From the NCBI GenBank assembly GCA_025464125.1, contig JAODLU010000228.1, positions 1-15,461 on the forward strand: a stretch of 15,461 nucleotides of DNA, given 5' to 3'. Origin of the DNA: Microbacteriaceae bacterium (lineage in GTDB: Bacteria > Actinomycetota > Actinomycetes > Actinomycetales > Microbacteriaceae). Made by a program: the position numbers and the translations under genes. Position 1 is the stretch's first letter; every line of letters begins with the position of its first letter. Positions 1 to 7,932 of the stretch are shown piece after piece. The notes under the pieces are model-generated. The model was not told the origin of the DNA. It saw nothing but the letters and a program-made list of their open reading frames with translations, and made no database searches.

Positions 1-336
1 GACAGAAGCGCGGAACAACTCAACGGCTTCCAAAATCGAGGTTCGGGATGCCGCGTCGGTGCGCACCTTGATGAGCATGTGCTCACGCGTGACGGCGGAC
101 GACGGGTCGAGCTCGACGATCTTGATCACGTTGACCAGCTTGTTGAGCTGCTTCGTGACCTGCTCGAGCGGCAGCTCCTCGACGTCTACGACGACGGTGA
201 TACGCGAGAGTCCGGGGATCTCGCTCTTGCCGACGGCGAGGCTCTCGATGTTGAACCCGCGGCGGGCGAAGAGTCCGGCGACGCGGGTCAGAAGACCGGG
301 TTTGTCTTCGACGAGAAGGGAGAGAACGTGACTCAT
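1..336 (-). CDS. ilvN: Acetolactate synthase small (regulatory) subunit, partial (3' end missing)
   Basis: Regulatory subunit of acetohydroxyacid synthase (AHAS). It binds the IlvB catalytic subunit, raises its activity and carries the valine feedback site. The first 112 codons are present and the frame is open to the window edge; family members are usually about 160-175 residues, so roughly a third is missing. The N-terminus (MSHVLSLLVEDKPGLLTRV, then FARRGFNIESLAVG) is the typical ACT domain (about residues 1-78), with the ligand-site GLLTRVAGLF and FNIESL segments. The second domain begins near REHMLIKVR (85-92). The ATG start follows the ilvB stop by 5 bases and has a GGGGAG ribosome site (345-350) that overlaps the end of ilvB, so the two subunits are probably translated in a coupled way. 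Identification is secure. Confidence 0.96.
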   Translation of the reverse strand, partial: MSHVLSLLVEDKPGLLTRVAGLFARRGFNIESLAVGKSEIPGLSRITVVVDVEELPLEQVTKQLNKLVNVIKIVELDPSSAVTREHMLIKVRTDAASRTSILEAVELFRASV

Positions 337-341
337 ATCGG

Positions 342-2147
342 CTACTCCCCGTCCCACTCTGGCGCGTGGTCGCGCGCATACTGCACAGCGGAGTTGCTCA
401 CGCCCTGCGGCACCATCGGCCACACCATCGAGTCAGGGCTGACGATGAAGTCGATCACAACCGGGCGGTCGTTGGTCTCGTTCGCCAGCTTGATCGCGGC
501 ATCCACCTCATCCTTCGTGCGAACCCGGATGCCCAGCGCGCCATATGCGTCGGCCATCTTCACGAAATCCGGGATCATCGCCGTGTCATGGCCGGTGTTC
601 AGGTCGGTGAAGGAGTGACGGCCGTCGTAGAACAGCGTCTGCCACTGGCGCACCATGCCGAGGGATGAGTTGTTGATAATCGCAACCTTGATCGGGATCT
701 TGTTGATCGTGCAGGTTGCAAGTTCCTGGTTGGTCATCTGGAAGCATCCGTCGCCGTCGATCGCCCACACCGTGCGCTCGGGTTCTGCAACCTTCGCGCC
801 CATCGCTGCCGGCACCCCATAGCCCATCGTTCCCGCACCACCTGAGTTGAGCCAGGCGTTGGGGCGCTCGTACTTGATGAACTGTGCGGCCCACATCTGG
901 TGCTGTCCGACACCTGATGCGTAGATGGCCTCAGGCCCGGTCAGCTGCCCGATGCGCTCGATCACGTACTGTGGCGACAGCAGCCCGTCCTCCGGCTCGT
1001 CGTAACCCAGCGGGAACTCGGCTCGCAGCGTGTTGAGGCGCTCCCACCATTCGCTGAGGTCGTACTTCAGACCCTTCGTCGCCTCGGTGAAGGCGCTCGA
1101 AAGGTCGACGATGACATCCTTGGCATCGCCGACGATGGGAACATCTGCGAACCGGATCTTGGAGATCTCGGCCGGGTCGATGTCGACATGCACGACCTTC
1201 GCGCCAGGTGCGAACTCGCTCGGCTTGCCGGTCACCCGGTCGTCGAACCGCGCACCGAGCACGATAAGCAGGTCGGATTCCTGCAGGGCCAGCACCGCCG
1301 GAACCGTGCCGTGCATGCCAGGCATGCCGAGGTTCAGCGGGTTGGAGTCGGGAAAGACGCCGCGAGCCATGAGGGTGGTTACCACCGGGGCACCCACCTT
1401 TTCGGCCAGCTCGAACAGCTCGGCCGATGCCTGGGCACGCACGATGCCACCGCCCACGTAGAACACGGGGCGCTTAGCCTCTGCGATCAGTTGCGCAGCA
1501 GCCTGGATCTGCTTGCCGTGCGCTTTCGTGACCGGCCGGTAGCCAGGCAGTTCCACCTTCGATGGCCAGACGAATGGCGCGCTGTTCTGCTGCGCGTCTT
1601 TCGAGATGTCGACGAGCACAGGGCCCGGGCGGCCGGTCGTGGCGATCTGGTACGCGGCAGCGAGCGTCGCGGGAATGTCGGCGGGGTCGGTCACGAGAAA
1701 TGAGTGCTTGGTGATCGGCATGGTGATCCCCACGATGTCGATCTCCTGGAACGCGTCGGTACCCATGACCGTCGAGAACACCTGGCCGGTGATGGCGAGC
1801 AGCGGCACAGAATCCATGTGCGCGTCAGCGATCGCCGTGACCAGGTTTGTTGCGCCTGGACCGGATGTCGCGATGCAGACCCCGAGGCGGTTGGACGACG
1901 CGGAATAGCCCTCAGCCGCGTGACCTGCGCCCTGCTCGTGCCGGACAAGGATGTGCCTGATCGCCGTCGACGACATGAGCTCGTCGTAGAAGGGCATGAT
2001 TGCGCCGCCCGGCAGGCCGAAGACATCGGTGATGCCGAGCAGTTCGAGGGAACGCAGGATCGCCCCGGACCCCGTAAGGATCTCGGGCGTGGTCGATGCG
2101 GCTGCTGCCGGCTTGGTTGCTGTGGGCACGGGAGTGTCCGTGGACAT
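342..2147 (-). CDS. ilvB: Acetolactate synthase large (catalytic) subunit
   Basis: ThDP- and FAD-dependent catalytic subunit of AHAS. It condenses two pyruvates to 2-acetolactate (valine/leucine branch) or pyruvate plus 2-ketobutyrate to acetohydroxybutyrate (isoleucine branch). The 601 residues match the usual actinobacterial length. The N-terminal ThDP domain has [15 protein letters not shown] (43-57) and the activating glutamate E71 in [13 protein letters not shown]. The central FAD domain includes [10 protein letters not shown] (298-307). The C-terminal ThDP domain has the GDG...NN diphosphate/Mg motif (465-467 to 492-493) and GMVRQWQ (497-503). By eye, Phe124 occupies the position that is Pro in plant and yeast enzymes, a sulfonylurea-sensitivity site. 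About 20 N-terminal residues are an Ala/Pro/Thr-rich lead. The ATG is preceded by AAGGAAAA (2151-2158). It lies 61 bases after ilvD with no evident terminator, so ilvD-ilvB-ilvN is probably one transcript. Confidence 0.97.
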   Translation of the reverse strand: MSTDTPVPTATKPAAAASTTPEILTGSGAILRSLELLGITDVFGLPGGAIMPFYDELMSSTAIRHILVRHEQGAGHAAEGYSASSNRLGVCIATSGPGATNLVTAIADAHMDSVPLLAITGQVFSTVMGTDAFQEIDIVGITMPITKHSFLVTDPADIPATLAAAYQIATTGRPGPVLVDISKDAQQNSAPFVWPSKVELPGYRPVTKAHGKQIQAAAQLIAEAKRPVFYVGGGIVRAQASAELFELAEKVGAPVVTTLMARGVFPDSNPLNLGMPGMHGTVPAVLALQESDLLIVLGARFDDRVTGKPSEFAPGAKVVHVDIDPAEISKIRFADVPIVGDAKDVIVDLSSAFTEATKGLKYDLSEWWERLNTLRAEFPLGYDEPEDGLLSPQYVIERIGQLTGPEAIYASGVGQHQMWAAQFIKYERPNAWLNSGGAGTMGYGVPAAMGAKVAEPERTVWAIDGDGCFQMTNQELATCTINKIPIKVAIINNSSLGMVRQWQTLFYDGRHSFTDLNTGHDTAMIPDFVKMADAYGALGIRVRTKDEVDAAIKLANETNDRPVVIDFIVSPDSMVWPMVPQGVSNSAVQYARDHAPEWDGE

Positions 2148-2150
2148 CTG

Positions 2151-2158
2151 TTTTCCTT
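2151..2158 (-). promoter_or_regulatory. Ribosome binding site of ilvB
   Basis: AAGGAAAA on the minus strand, with the AGGAA core ending 5 bases before the ilvB ATG. It supports the start at 2147. Confidence 0.6.
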
Positions 2159-2208
2159 GGTCTGAAAGTGTTTCGCGAATGGAGGATCGTCACCCGTGTT
2201 GATAGGTG

Positions 2209-3906
2209 CTACCCGGTGATCGCGCCCTCCGCGGCGGAGTGCACGAGCTTGACATATTTGGCGAGAACGCCACGGGTATAGCGCGGGGGAAGTGGAGCCC
2301 AGCCGGAGTGGCGAGCTGCGAGCTCAGCGGGCTCGACGAGTAGGTCGAGTGAGCGAGCTGCGATATCGACCCGTATTAGATCACCATCGCGCACGAAGGC
2401 GATTGGACCTGCGTCCACCGCTTCGGGTGCTATGTGGCCGATACACAGTCCGGTTGTGCCGCCTGAGAATCTGCCGTCCGTCAAGAGTAATACATCTTTT
2501 CCGAGACCAGCGCCCTTGATGGCCGCGGTGATGGCAAGCATTTCGCGCATGCCAGGACCGCCCTTCGGGCCCTCGTACCGGATGACGACGATGTCGCCCT
2601 TCTGGATGACGCCCTCCGTAAGCGCGTCCATGGCCTCACGCTCGCGCTCGAAGACGCGGGCCGGGCCCTCGAAGACGTCGGCGTCGAAGCCCGCAGTCTT
2701 GACGACCGCGCCGTCAGGCGCCATTGAGCCCTTGAGGATTGTGAGGCCGCCGGTGGCGTGGATGGGGTTGTCGAGCGTGCGAAGCACCTTGCCATCCAGC
2801 GGGTCGGGGTTGAGTTCAGCGAGGTTCTCCGCGACGGTTTTGCCCGTCACTGTGAGGCAGTCACCGTGCAGCAGTCCGGCATCCAGCAGGGCCTTCATCA
2901 GCACCGGCACTCCGCCGTGGCGGTCCATGTCATTCATCACGTACTGGCCGAACGGCTTCATGTCTGCCAGGTGCGGAACCTTGTCGCCGATGCGGTTGAA
3001 GTCGTCGATGGTCAGCTCGACTTCAGCCTCATGCGCGATGGCGAGCAGGTGCAGCACGACGTTGGTCGAGCCACCCAGGGCCATCGCCACGGTGATGGCG
3101 TTCTCGAACGCCTTCCTGGTCAGGATGTCGCGGGTTGTGATCCCGAGCTTCAACAGGTTGACCACAGCCTCACCCGACCGGTGGGCGAAGTAGTCGCGGC
3201 GGCGGTCGGCGGCGGCCGGCGAAGTGGAACCGGGAAGCGACATCCCGAGTGCTTCCGCGACGCTCGCCATGGTGTTCGCCGTGTACATGCCTCCGCAGGC
3301 ACCTTCGCCAGGGGCGAATGCACATTCGATGCGATGGGCATCCTCGGCACTCATCGTTCCGGCCTTCAGACCGCCGACTGCCTCGAAGGAGTCGATGATC
3401 GTGATCTCCTTCTCGGTGCCATCCGTGAGCTTGACCCAGCCGGGAGCGATCGAACCCGCATAGAGAAAGACGGATGCCAGGTTGAGTCGCGCGGCCGCCA
3501 TAAGCATGCCGGGAAGCGACTTGTCACAACCGGCGAGCAGCACGGAGCCGTCGAGGCGCTCGGCCTCCATGACGACCTCGACCGAGTCCGCGATGACCTC
3601 CCGGCTCACCAGGGAGAAGTGCATACCGACGTGACCCATCGAGATGCCGTCGCTGACCGAGATCGTGCCGAACTGCAGCGGATAGCCACCACCGGAATGC
3701 ACGCCCTCCTTTGACGCCTGAGCGAGGCGGTCAAGGCTGAGGTTGCACGGGGTGATCTCGTTCCATGAGCTCGCGATGCCGATCTGCGGCTTCTCCCAGT
3801 CGTCGTCGCCCATGCCGACCGCGCGCAGCATTCCGCGGCTCGTGGTGGCTTCGATTCCGTCGGTGACGGTGCGGGAGCGTGGCTTCCAGTCTGGTGTTTC
3901 GGGCAT
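2209..3906 (-). CDS. ilvD: Dihydroxyacid dehydratase
   Basis: Iron-sulfur dehydratase that converts 2,3-dihydroxy-isovalerate and -methylvalerate to the 2-keto acids, the third common step of valine/isoleucine synthesis. It has 565 residues, normal for the family. Expected landmarks are present: [14 protein letters not shown] with Cys54, GCDKSLPGM with Cys127 and [12 protein letters not shown] with Cys204 (the three cluster cysteines), then [12 protein letters not shown] and, near the C-terminus, [19 protein letters not shown] holding the catalytic serine. These favour IlvD over the related 6-phosphogluconate dehydratase (Edd), as does the position just ahead of ilvB. No clear Shine-Dalgarno precedes the ATG. 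Instead a TATTCT box ends 6 bases upstream, suggesting a leaderless transcript. The start is only 20 bases past the stop of the upstream split-barrel gene, so read-through from otsBA is also possible. Confidence 0.96.
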   Translation of the reverse strand: MPETPDWKPRSRTVTDGIEATTSRGMLRAVGMGDDDWEKPQIGIASSWNEITPCNLSLDRLAQASKEGVHSGGGYPLQFGTISVSDGISMGHVGMHFSLVSREVIADSVEVVMEAERLDGSVLLAGCDKSLPGMLMAAARLNLASVFLYAGSIAPGWVKLTDGTEKEITIIDSFEAVGGLKAGTMSAEDAHRIECAFAPGEGACGGMYTANTMASVAEALGMSLPGSTSPAAADRRRDYFAHRSGEAVVNLLKLGITTRDILTRKAFENAITVAMALGGSTNVVLHLLAIAHEAEVELTIDDFNRIGDKVPHLADMKPFGQYVMNDMDRHGGVPVLMKALLDAGLLHGDCLTVTGKTVAENLAELNPDPLDGKVLRTLDNPIHATGGLTILKGSMAPDGAVVKTAGFDADVFEGPARVFEREREAMDALTEGVIQKGDIVVIRYEGPKGGPGMREMLAITAAIKGAGLGKDVLLLTDGRFSGGTTGLCIGHIAPEAVDAGPIAFVRDGDLIRVDIAARSLDLLVEPAELAARHSGWAPLPPRYTRGVLAKYVKLVHSAAEGAITG

Positions 3907-3912
3907 GTAACA

Positions 3913-3918
3913 AGAATA
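3913..3918 (-). promoter_or_regulatory. Candidate -10 box for a leaderless ilvD transcript
   Basis: TATTCT on the minus strand ends 6 bases before the ilvD ATG, the spacing expected if transcription begins at the A of the start codon. No convincing -35 hexamer is visible. The region has no ribosome site at normal distance (nearest is GGAG, about 15 bases off). It lies in the 20-base gap after the upstream gene's stop. Inferred from sequence only. Confidence 0.4.
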
Positions 3919-3926
3919 GGACTCCG

Positions 3927-4409
3927 CTACAGCTGCACGGTGCGACTCTCGCCGACGTCAGGCGTCGTGTGGGTGACGAGGGCTTTCACGGTCTCGAGGG
4001 CGCGCACCACGCCTGGCTTGTCCACGTGCCAGTACTCGGCGCTTGTGACATCCACCTGCAGCAGGGCCACACTCGGGTCTTCACGGCCGCCCTCGAACCA
4101 TGCCTCGACGAACGGGTTCCAGAACTCGTCGATGCGTGCCTGGTCGCGGTTCACTGACGCGTGACCCGCCATAGACACGACGCTCGCGCCGTCCACGAAC
4201 GCGACGTTTACGTGGGCGTCTGAACGCACGTCGTCGATCTTCGGGCTGGGGTCCTGGGTGAAGAACCAGACGGTCCCGTCAAAGTCCTTTTGCAGCACCG
4301 CGAGAGGCCGACTGTAGAGCGATCCGTCTGCGCTGTGGGTGGTGACCGTGGCGAAGCGCGTGCTCTTCACGATGCCGGTGATGATCTCGAGTTCTTCTTC
4401 GTGCGACAT
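3927..4409 (-). CDS. Pyridoxamine 5'-phosphate oxidase-like (FMN-binding split-barrel) general-stress-type protein
   Basis: A 160-residue single-domain protein of the flavin-binding split-barrel superfamily, of the kind annotated 'general stress protein' or 'pyridoxamine 5'-phosphate oxidase family'. Landmarks are [20 protein letters not shown] (strand pair and SRPL flavin contact), [26 protein letters not shown] and [31 protein letters not shown]. It lacks the extra length of true PdxH (about 210 residues), so vitamin B6 synthesis is not implied. Such proteins often bind FMN or F420, but the ligand here is unknown. The start at 4409 is chosen because GAAGGGA (4417-4423) sits 7 bases upstream; an in-frame ATG 33 bases earlier lacks such a site. 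It lies between otsB (48 bases upstream) and ilvD (20 bases downstream), and neither neighbour explains its role. Confidence 0.85.
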   Translation of the reverse strand: MSHEEELEIITGIVKSTRFATVTTHSADGSLYSRPLAVLQKDFDGTVWFFTQDPSPKIDDVRSDAHVNVAFVDGASVVSMAGHASVNRDQARIDEFWNPFVEAWFEGGREDPSVALLQVDVTSAEYWHVDKPGVVRALETVKALVTHTTPDVGESRTVQL

Positions 4410-4416
4410 TGCACTA

Positions 4417-4423
4417 TCCCTTC
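4417..4423 (-). promoter_or_regulatory. Ribosome binding site deciding the start of the split-barrel gene
   Basis: GAAGGGA on the minus strand, 7 bases before the ATG at 4409. It selects this start over the in-frame ATG at 4442. Confidence 0.6.
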
Positions 4424-4457
4424 GTCGGATGGTTCGTAGCACGAAAAGTACGCCGAC

Positions 4458-5273
4458 CTACTGCTCGTGCACATCCCCTTCGCGAAGGTCAGCCAGCAGG
4501 TTCAGCGCGCGGGCGACATCGATCGGCCCGCCGACGCGGAAATTGGCGAGGGTGGCGCCAGCGCCCGACTTGAGGCCGACGTCGTCGGAGCCAAGGGCTG
4601 CGAACGCGTCTTCGTCAGTCACGTCGTCGCCGGCGTAGAACACGGCCGTCGCCGCTGTGTATTCGCGCAGGTGTTCCAGCGCCTCACCCTTGGTGGTCGA
4701 GCGCACCGAGAATTCGAGCACGTTCTTGCCTGTACGCACAGTCAGGTCCTGCATCTCAGCGGCAGTCTCGCTGAGGGCCACGAGGTGGGCGATGCGGCTG
4801 TTGTGCTCGGTGGCCAGGCGGGTGTGCAGGGCGAAGCCAGCGGGCTTCGGCTCGAGCCAGACCTGGTCGAACGAGTCGGCCACCTCACCGAGCACCTCGT
4901 TGAGCAGGTCCACACGCTTCAACTCGGCTGTGTCGAGCGAAAGGTTGTGATCAGGGCTGTCGAGCCGCAACTCGATGCCGTGCGAACCGACGAGCAGCAC
5001 GGAGTCCGGCAGGTCGGAGACCTCGATGAGGCTCTTCAGCGCTCGACCAGACACGAGAGCGACACGGGTGTTTGGCATGTCGAGCAGGCGAAGCACAGCG
5101 GCTCGCGCCTCGGGAATCGCTCGCGCCTTCTCGGGGTCGTCGACCTCTGGCGCGAGCGTGCCGTCGAAATCGAGGGCTACGAGCATCCGCTTCGTCCTGG
5201 CCAGCTCGCGCAGTGCGCCGATGAAGGGTTCGGGCAGGCGAGAAAAGGTAGGGGGTGTATCTACGTCGACCAT
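4458..5273 (-). CDS. otsB: Trehalose-6-phosphate phosphatase
   Basis: Dephosphorylates trehalose-6-phosphate made by the adjacent OtsA, giving trehalose, a compatible solute and stress protectant. The 271 residues fit the short bacterial form. It is a HAD-fold hydrolase: motif I is DFDGTLAP (35-42, nucleophile Asp35 and acid Asp37), motif II is SGR (75-77), the motif III lysine is in STTKGEAL (K195), and motif IV is GDDVTDEDAF (215-224). GSHGIELR and EPKPAGFALH are typical of OtsB. The ATG shares its A with the otsA stop (TGATG), a usual sign of translational coupling. A GAGGAG lies 14 bases upstream, rather far for an independent ribosome site. Function is clear from motifs plus context. Confidence 0.96.
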   Translation of the reverse strand: MVDVDTPPTFSRLPEPFIGALRELARTKRMLVALDFDGTLAPEVDDPEKARAIPEARAAVLRLLDMPNTRVALVSGRALKSLIEVSDLPDSVLLVGSHGIELRLDSPDHNLSLDTAELKRVDLLNEVLGEVADSFDQVWLEPKPAGFALHTRLATEHNSRIAHLVALSETAAEMQDLTVRTGKNVLEFSVRSTTKGEALEHLREYTAATAVFYAGDDVTDEDAFAALGSDDVGLKSGAGATLANFRVGGPIDVARALNLLADLREGDVHEQ

Positions 5274-6805
5274 CAGGTGGTTTTGCGCTCCTCATGCAGG
5301 GTGTGGCCGGCCGCGCCGTGATGGCTGTACGTGCCGAGTACGCGCAGGAAATCGGTCGACCAGCGCGCCACATCATTCTCGAGCACGCGCTTGCGCAGCG
5401 ATCGCATGCGGGCCTGGCGATCCCGCTTGGGCATCGAAATAGCCTGCAGGATCGCGTCTTTCATGCCGTCGATATCGTGCGGGTTGATCAATAGCGCCCG
5501 CTTCAATTCGTCGGATGCACCAGCGAACTCGCTGAGCACCAGCACACCGTCTTCGTCGAACCTGCACGCGACGTATTCCTTGGCCACGAGATTCATGCCG
5601 TCGCGGAGCGCGGTGACGAGCATGATGTCTGCAGCAACGTAAAGGGCGGCCATCTCTTCGCGCGGGTAGCCGTGGTGGTGGTAGCTGATGGGCGTGTGCG
5701 CGATGGTGCCGAAGTCGCCGTTGATGCGACCGACGGTCAGCTCGATCTCGTCGCGGAGAGCCATGTATGCCTGCACGCGCTCGCGACTCGGGTTCGCGAC
5801 CTGTACCAGGGTCACGTCTTCTGGCGAGATCAAACCGTCTGCCAGCATTTCGCCATAGGCCTTCAGCCGGTGGCCGATGCCCTTCGTGTAGTCGAGTCGG
5901 TCGACGCCGAGCATCAGTGTGCGCGGGTTGCCGAGCTCTTGCCGAATCTGGTGCGCGCGCGCCTGCACCGAAGGTTCGCGGGCAAGGTCTTCGAAGCTCT
6001 TCGCATCGATCGATATCGGGAAGGCCCTCGCCACAACCGTGCGAAAGGAGCCCTGCCGCTTGATCGGGCCAAAGACCCTCACGCCGGGGGAATTGTCGAG
6101 GAGGGGCACCTCGACATAGGTGCCCTTGGTCGAATACCCCTTGAGTCGGCGCACAGCCCGCTGGAAGTTTCCGGCGTCGGCGATGCGCTGGAACCCGATG
6201 ACGTCTGCACCGAGCAACCCCTCGATGATCTGCGCGCGCCAGGGCAGCTGCGAGTAGATGCCGTACGGAGGAAAGGGGATGTGGTTGAAGAACCCGATCG
6301 TGAGATCCGGTCGCAGTTCCCTCAGCATCTTCGGCACCAGCTGCAGCTGGTAGTCCTGCTCCCACACCGTCGCGCCCTCCGCGGCGGCGGCAGCGGTCGC
6401 CTGCGCAAAACGCTGGTTCACCTCCACGTAGCTCTCCCACCACTCGCGATGGAAACTCGGCGGTGCAATCACATCGTGGTACAGGGGCCAGAGGGTGTCA
6501 TTGGAGAAGCCCTCGTAATAGTTCTCGATGTCTGGCGCACTCAGCGGCACCGGCACGACGCGAATGCCCTCGTTGTCGAACGGTTCGAATTCGAGGTCGG
6601 GCTGGCCGCCCCATCCGATCCAGGCACCTTCGTTCTGGCGCATCACCGGCTCGAGCGCTGTGACGAGACCGCCAGGAGAACGGGCCCAGCTCGACGACCC
6701 GTCAGCCGCGATCACCCTGTCGACGGGCAGGCGATTAGAGACGACCACGAAACCGTATTCGCCTCTGGGGCTCGCGTTCTCAGAGCCGCTGTCAGTGCCG
6801 TTCAT
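5273..6805 (-). CDS. otsA: Alpha,alpha-trehalose-phosphate synthase (UDP/NDP-glucose-forming), GT20
   Basis: Transfers glucose from an NDP-glucose donor to glucose-6-phosphate to give trehalose-6-phosphate; first step of the OtsAB pathway. The 510 residues form a GT-B enzyme of family GT20. Motifs in order: VVSNRLPV (21-28), SPGGLVTAL (43-51), WEQDYQLQLVPKMLRE (148-163, where many bacteria have HDYHL), GFFNHIPFPP (171-180), GVDRLDYTKGI (300-310, with the phosphate-binding Arg and Lys), and DGMNLVAKEY (402-411) followed by VLVLSEFAGASDEL. All expected active-site segments are present. The ATG is fixed by an in-frame TAA four codons upstream. No good ribosome site is visible. The gene is divergent from corA across 101 bases and coupled to otsB. 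Confidence 0.97.
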   Translation of the reverse strand: MNGTDSGSENASPRGEYGFVVVSNRLPVDRVIAADGSSSWARSPGGLVTALEPVMRQNEGAWIGWGGQPDLEFEPFDNEGIRVVPVPLSAPDIENYYEGFSNDTLWPLYHDVIAPPSFHREWWESYVEVNQRFAQATAAAAAEGATVWEQDYQLQLVPKMLRELRPDLTIGFFNHIPFPPYGIYSQLPWRAQIIEGLLGADVIGFQRIADAGNFQRAVRRLKGYSTKGTYVEVPLLDNSPGVRVFGPIKRQGSFRTVVARAFPISIDAKSFEDLAREPSVQARAHQIRQELGNPRTLMLGVDRLDYTKGIGHRLKAYGEMLADGLISPEDVTLVQVANPSRERVQAYMALRDEIELTVGRINGDFGTIAHTPISYHHHGYPREEMAALYVAADIMLVTALRDGMNLVAKEYVACRFDEDGVLVLSEFAGASDELKRALLINPHDIDGMKDAILQAISMPKRDRQARMRSLRKRVLENDVARWSTDFLRVLGTYSHHGAAGHTLHEERKTT

Positions 6806-6893
6806 AGGGACTGCTTACTCTCGTTGTGTGCCGCACACCCTCGTTGGTAAGCAGAGTCCACGATATCAAACGGTCAGGCACTGCCCGCGCTAC

Positions 6894-6899
6894 TAGCAT
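6894..6899 (+). promoter_or_regulatory. Candidate -10 box for a leaderless corA transcript
   Basis: TAGCAT ends 7 bases before the ATG at 6907. There is no ribosome site in that gap, which fits a leaderless mRNA. The -35 region is weak. It lies in the otsA-corA divergent spacer, which must also hold the otsA promoter. Confidence 0.35.
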
Positions 6900-6906
6900 T
6901 GCCCGC

Positions 6907-7875
6907 ATGGTGACGACGCGGCTCTACAAGCAGGGAAAACTGGTGCTCCGTGACTTTCCGGTGGCAGATATCTCCGACCACATTGCTGCTGAAGGATGCA
7001 CGGTCTGGGCCGATTTCGTCTCCCCGACCGAGCAGGACCTCGCCACCATCGAGGAGGAGCTCGGCCTGCACGCCCTCGCCGTAGAGGACGCGGTGCACGA
7101 CTCGCAGCGACCGAAGCTGGACCGCTACGACACTCACCTTTTTTTGGCGGCATATGGGGTAGGGCTCGACCTGGAGACCGGCGAACTGGAGACTCGCGAG
7201 GTGAAGGCTTTCATTACCCCTCACGCGCTCATCACCGTGCACGGGCCCGAGTTCGACATGAAAGAGGTCGTTGGCCGGTGGGACAACGATCCTGACCTTG
7301 GACAGCACGGTGTCGCCTTCCTGCTCTGGGGCCTGCTCGACGTGATCGTCGACACTCACTTTTCTACGGTGCAACAGCTGGACGCCGAGATCGAGCTGCT
7401 CGAGGACGCCCTGTTCGATGACATTCCGCGCGACAAAGAAGTGCAGAAGCGTTCATTCGAGCTGCGCAAGTCACTGGTGCTGCTGCGCCGTGTGGTGCTG
7501 CCCATGCGGGAGGTGGTGAACACGGTGTTGCGGCGTGATCTCGACACCCTGGATGTCGCGATGACCCCGTATTTCCAGGACGTCTACGACCACGTGCTGC
7601 GAGCGACGGAGTGGACGGATTCGCTGCGGGACCTGGTCACGACGATCCTCGAGACGAATATCTCCATCCAGGGCAACCGCATGAACCTCATCATGAAGAA
7701 GGTGACCAGCTGGGCGGCCATCATCGCGGTGCCCACCGCCATCACCGGTTTCTTCGGCCAGAACCTCCAGTTCGCGGGCTTCGGCACCGTGTGGGGTGCA
7801 TGGCTGTCGCTTGTGCTGATCGTCGTCGTCTCGGGCGCGCTTTACCTGAGCTTCAAGAAGCGCGATTGGGTTTAA
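6907..7875 (+). CDS. corA: CorA-family divalent cation (Mg2+/Co2+) transporter with a GQN variant motif
   Basis: Membrane channel of the CorA/2-TM-GxN family, which moves Mg2+, sometimes Co2+ or Ni2+, as a pentamer. The 322 residues have the family plan: an N-terminal cytosolic domain (WADFVSPTEQDL, ALAVEDAVHDSQRPKLDRYDTHLFL, ALITVHGPEF), a long helix region (QQLDAEIELLEDALFDD, ELRKSLVLLRRVVLPMREVV), then two C-terminal membrane helices (about 263-283 and 297-317) and a basic tail KKRDWV. The segment NRMNLIMKKVTSWAAI before the first helix is typical. The selectivity-loop motif, GMN in classic CorA, reads GQN (284-286, followed by LQFAGFG), so ion specificity should not be assumed. The start at 6907 gives the usual N-terminus and leaves space for promoters; an in-frame ATG at 6826 would add 27 atypical residues. 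Confidence 0.92.
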   Translation: MVTTRLYKQGKLVLRDFPVADISDHIAAEGCTVWADFVSPTEQDLATIEEELGLHALAVEDAVHDSQRPKLDRYDTHLFLAAYGVGLDLETGELETREVKAFITPHALITVHGPEFDMKEVVGRWDNDPDLGQHGVAFLLWGLLDVIVDTHFSTVQQLDAEIELLEDALFDDIPRDKEVQKRSFELRKSLVLLRRVVLPMREVVNTVLRRDLDTLDVAMTPYFQDVYDHVLRATEWTDSLRDLVTTILETNISIQGNRMNLIMKKVTSWAAIIAVPTAITGFFGQNLQFAGFGTVWGAWLSLVLIVVVSGALYLSFKKRDWV

Positions 7876-7883
7876 CTGTTCTC

Positions 7884-7911
7884 TTGGCGTCGTGAAACCT
7901 GGCGTTAATGT
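7884..7911 (+). promoter_or_regulatory. Candidate promoter of the sugar isomerase-like gene
   Basis: TTGGCG (7884-7889), a 16-base spacer, then TAATGT (7906-7911), placed just after the corA stop. A second -10-like box, TAGTCT (7920-7925), ends 7 bases before the ATG at 7933 and would give a leaderless transcript. No ribosome site is seen. Which box is used cannot be told from sequence. Confidence 0.4.
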
Positions 7912-7932
7912 GCTGCCCGTAGTCTCTGCACA

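Noticed and set aside
2148..2208. Possible attenuator or leader peptide between ilvD and ilvB
   Set aside because: The 61-base gap holds no run of Ile/Val/Leu codons, no convincing terminator/antiterminator pair and no T-run.
2758..3714. Plus-strand open frame of 318 codons antisense to ilvD
   Set aside because: His/Val/Asp/Gln-rich shadow translation without any family signature, opposite a highly conserved enzyme.
4410..4442. Upstream ATG adding 11 residues to the split-barrel protein
   Set aside because: The added MLRTIRRRDSA is not family-like and the GAAGGGA ribosome site lies inside it, correctly spaced for the downstream ATG.
5672..6850. Plus-strand open frame of 392 codons antisense to otsA
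   Set aside because: No recognisable motif; it is the mirror of a strongly conserved GT20 gene and has no ribosome site.
6826..6906. Upstream in-frame ATG that would lengthen CorA by 27 residues
   Set aside because: The extra residues are not CorA-like and would start 20 bases from otsA, leaving no room for divergent promoters. The ATG at 6907 has a well-placed -10 box.
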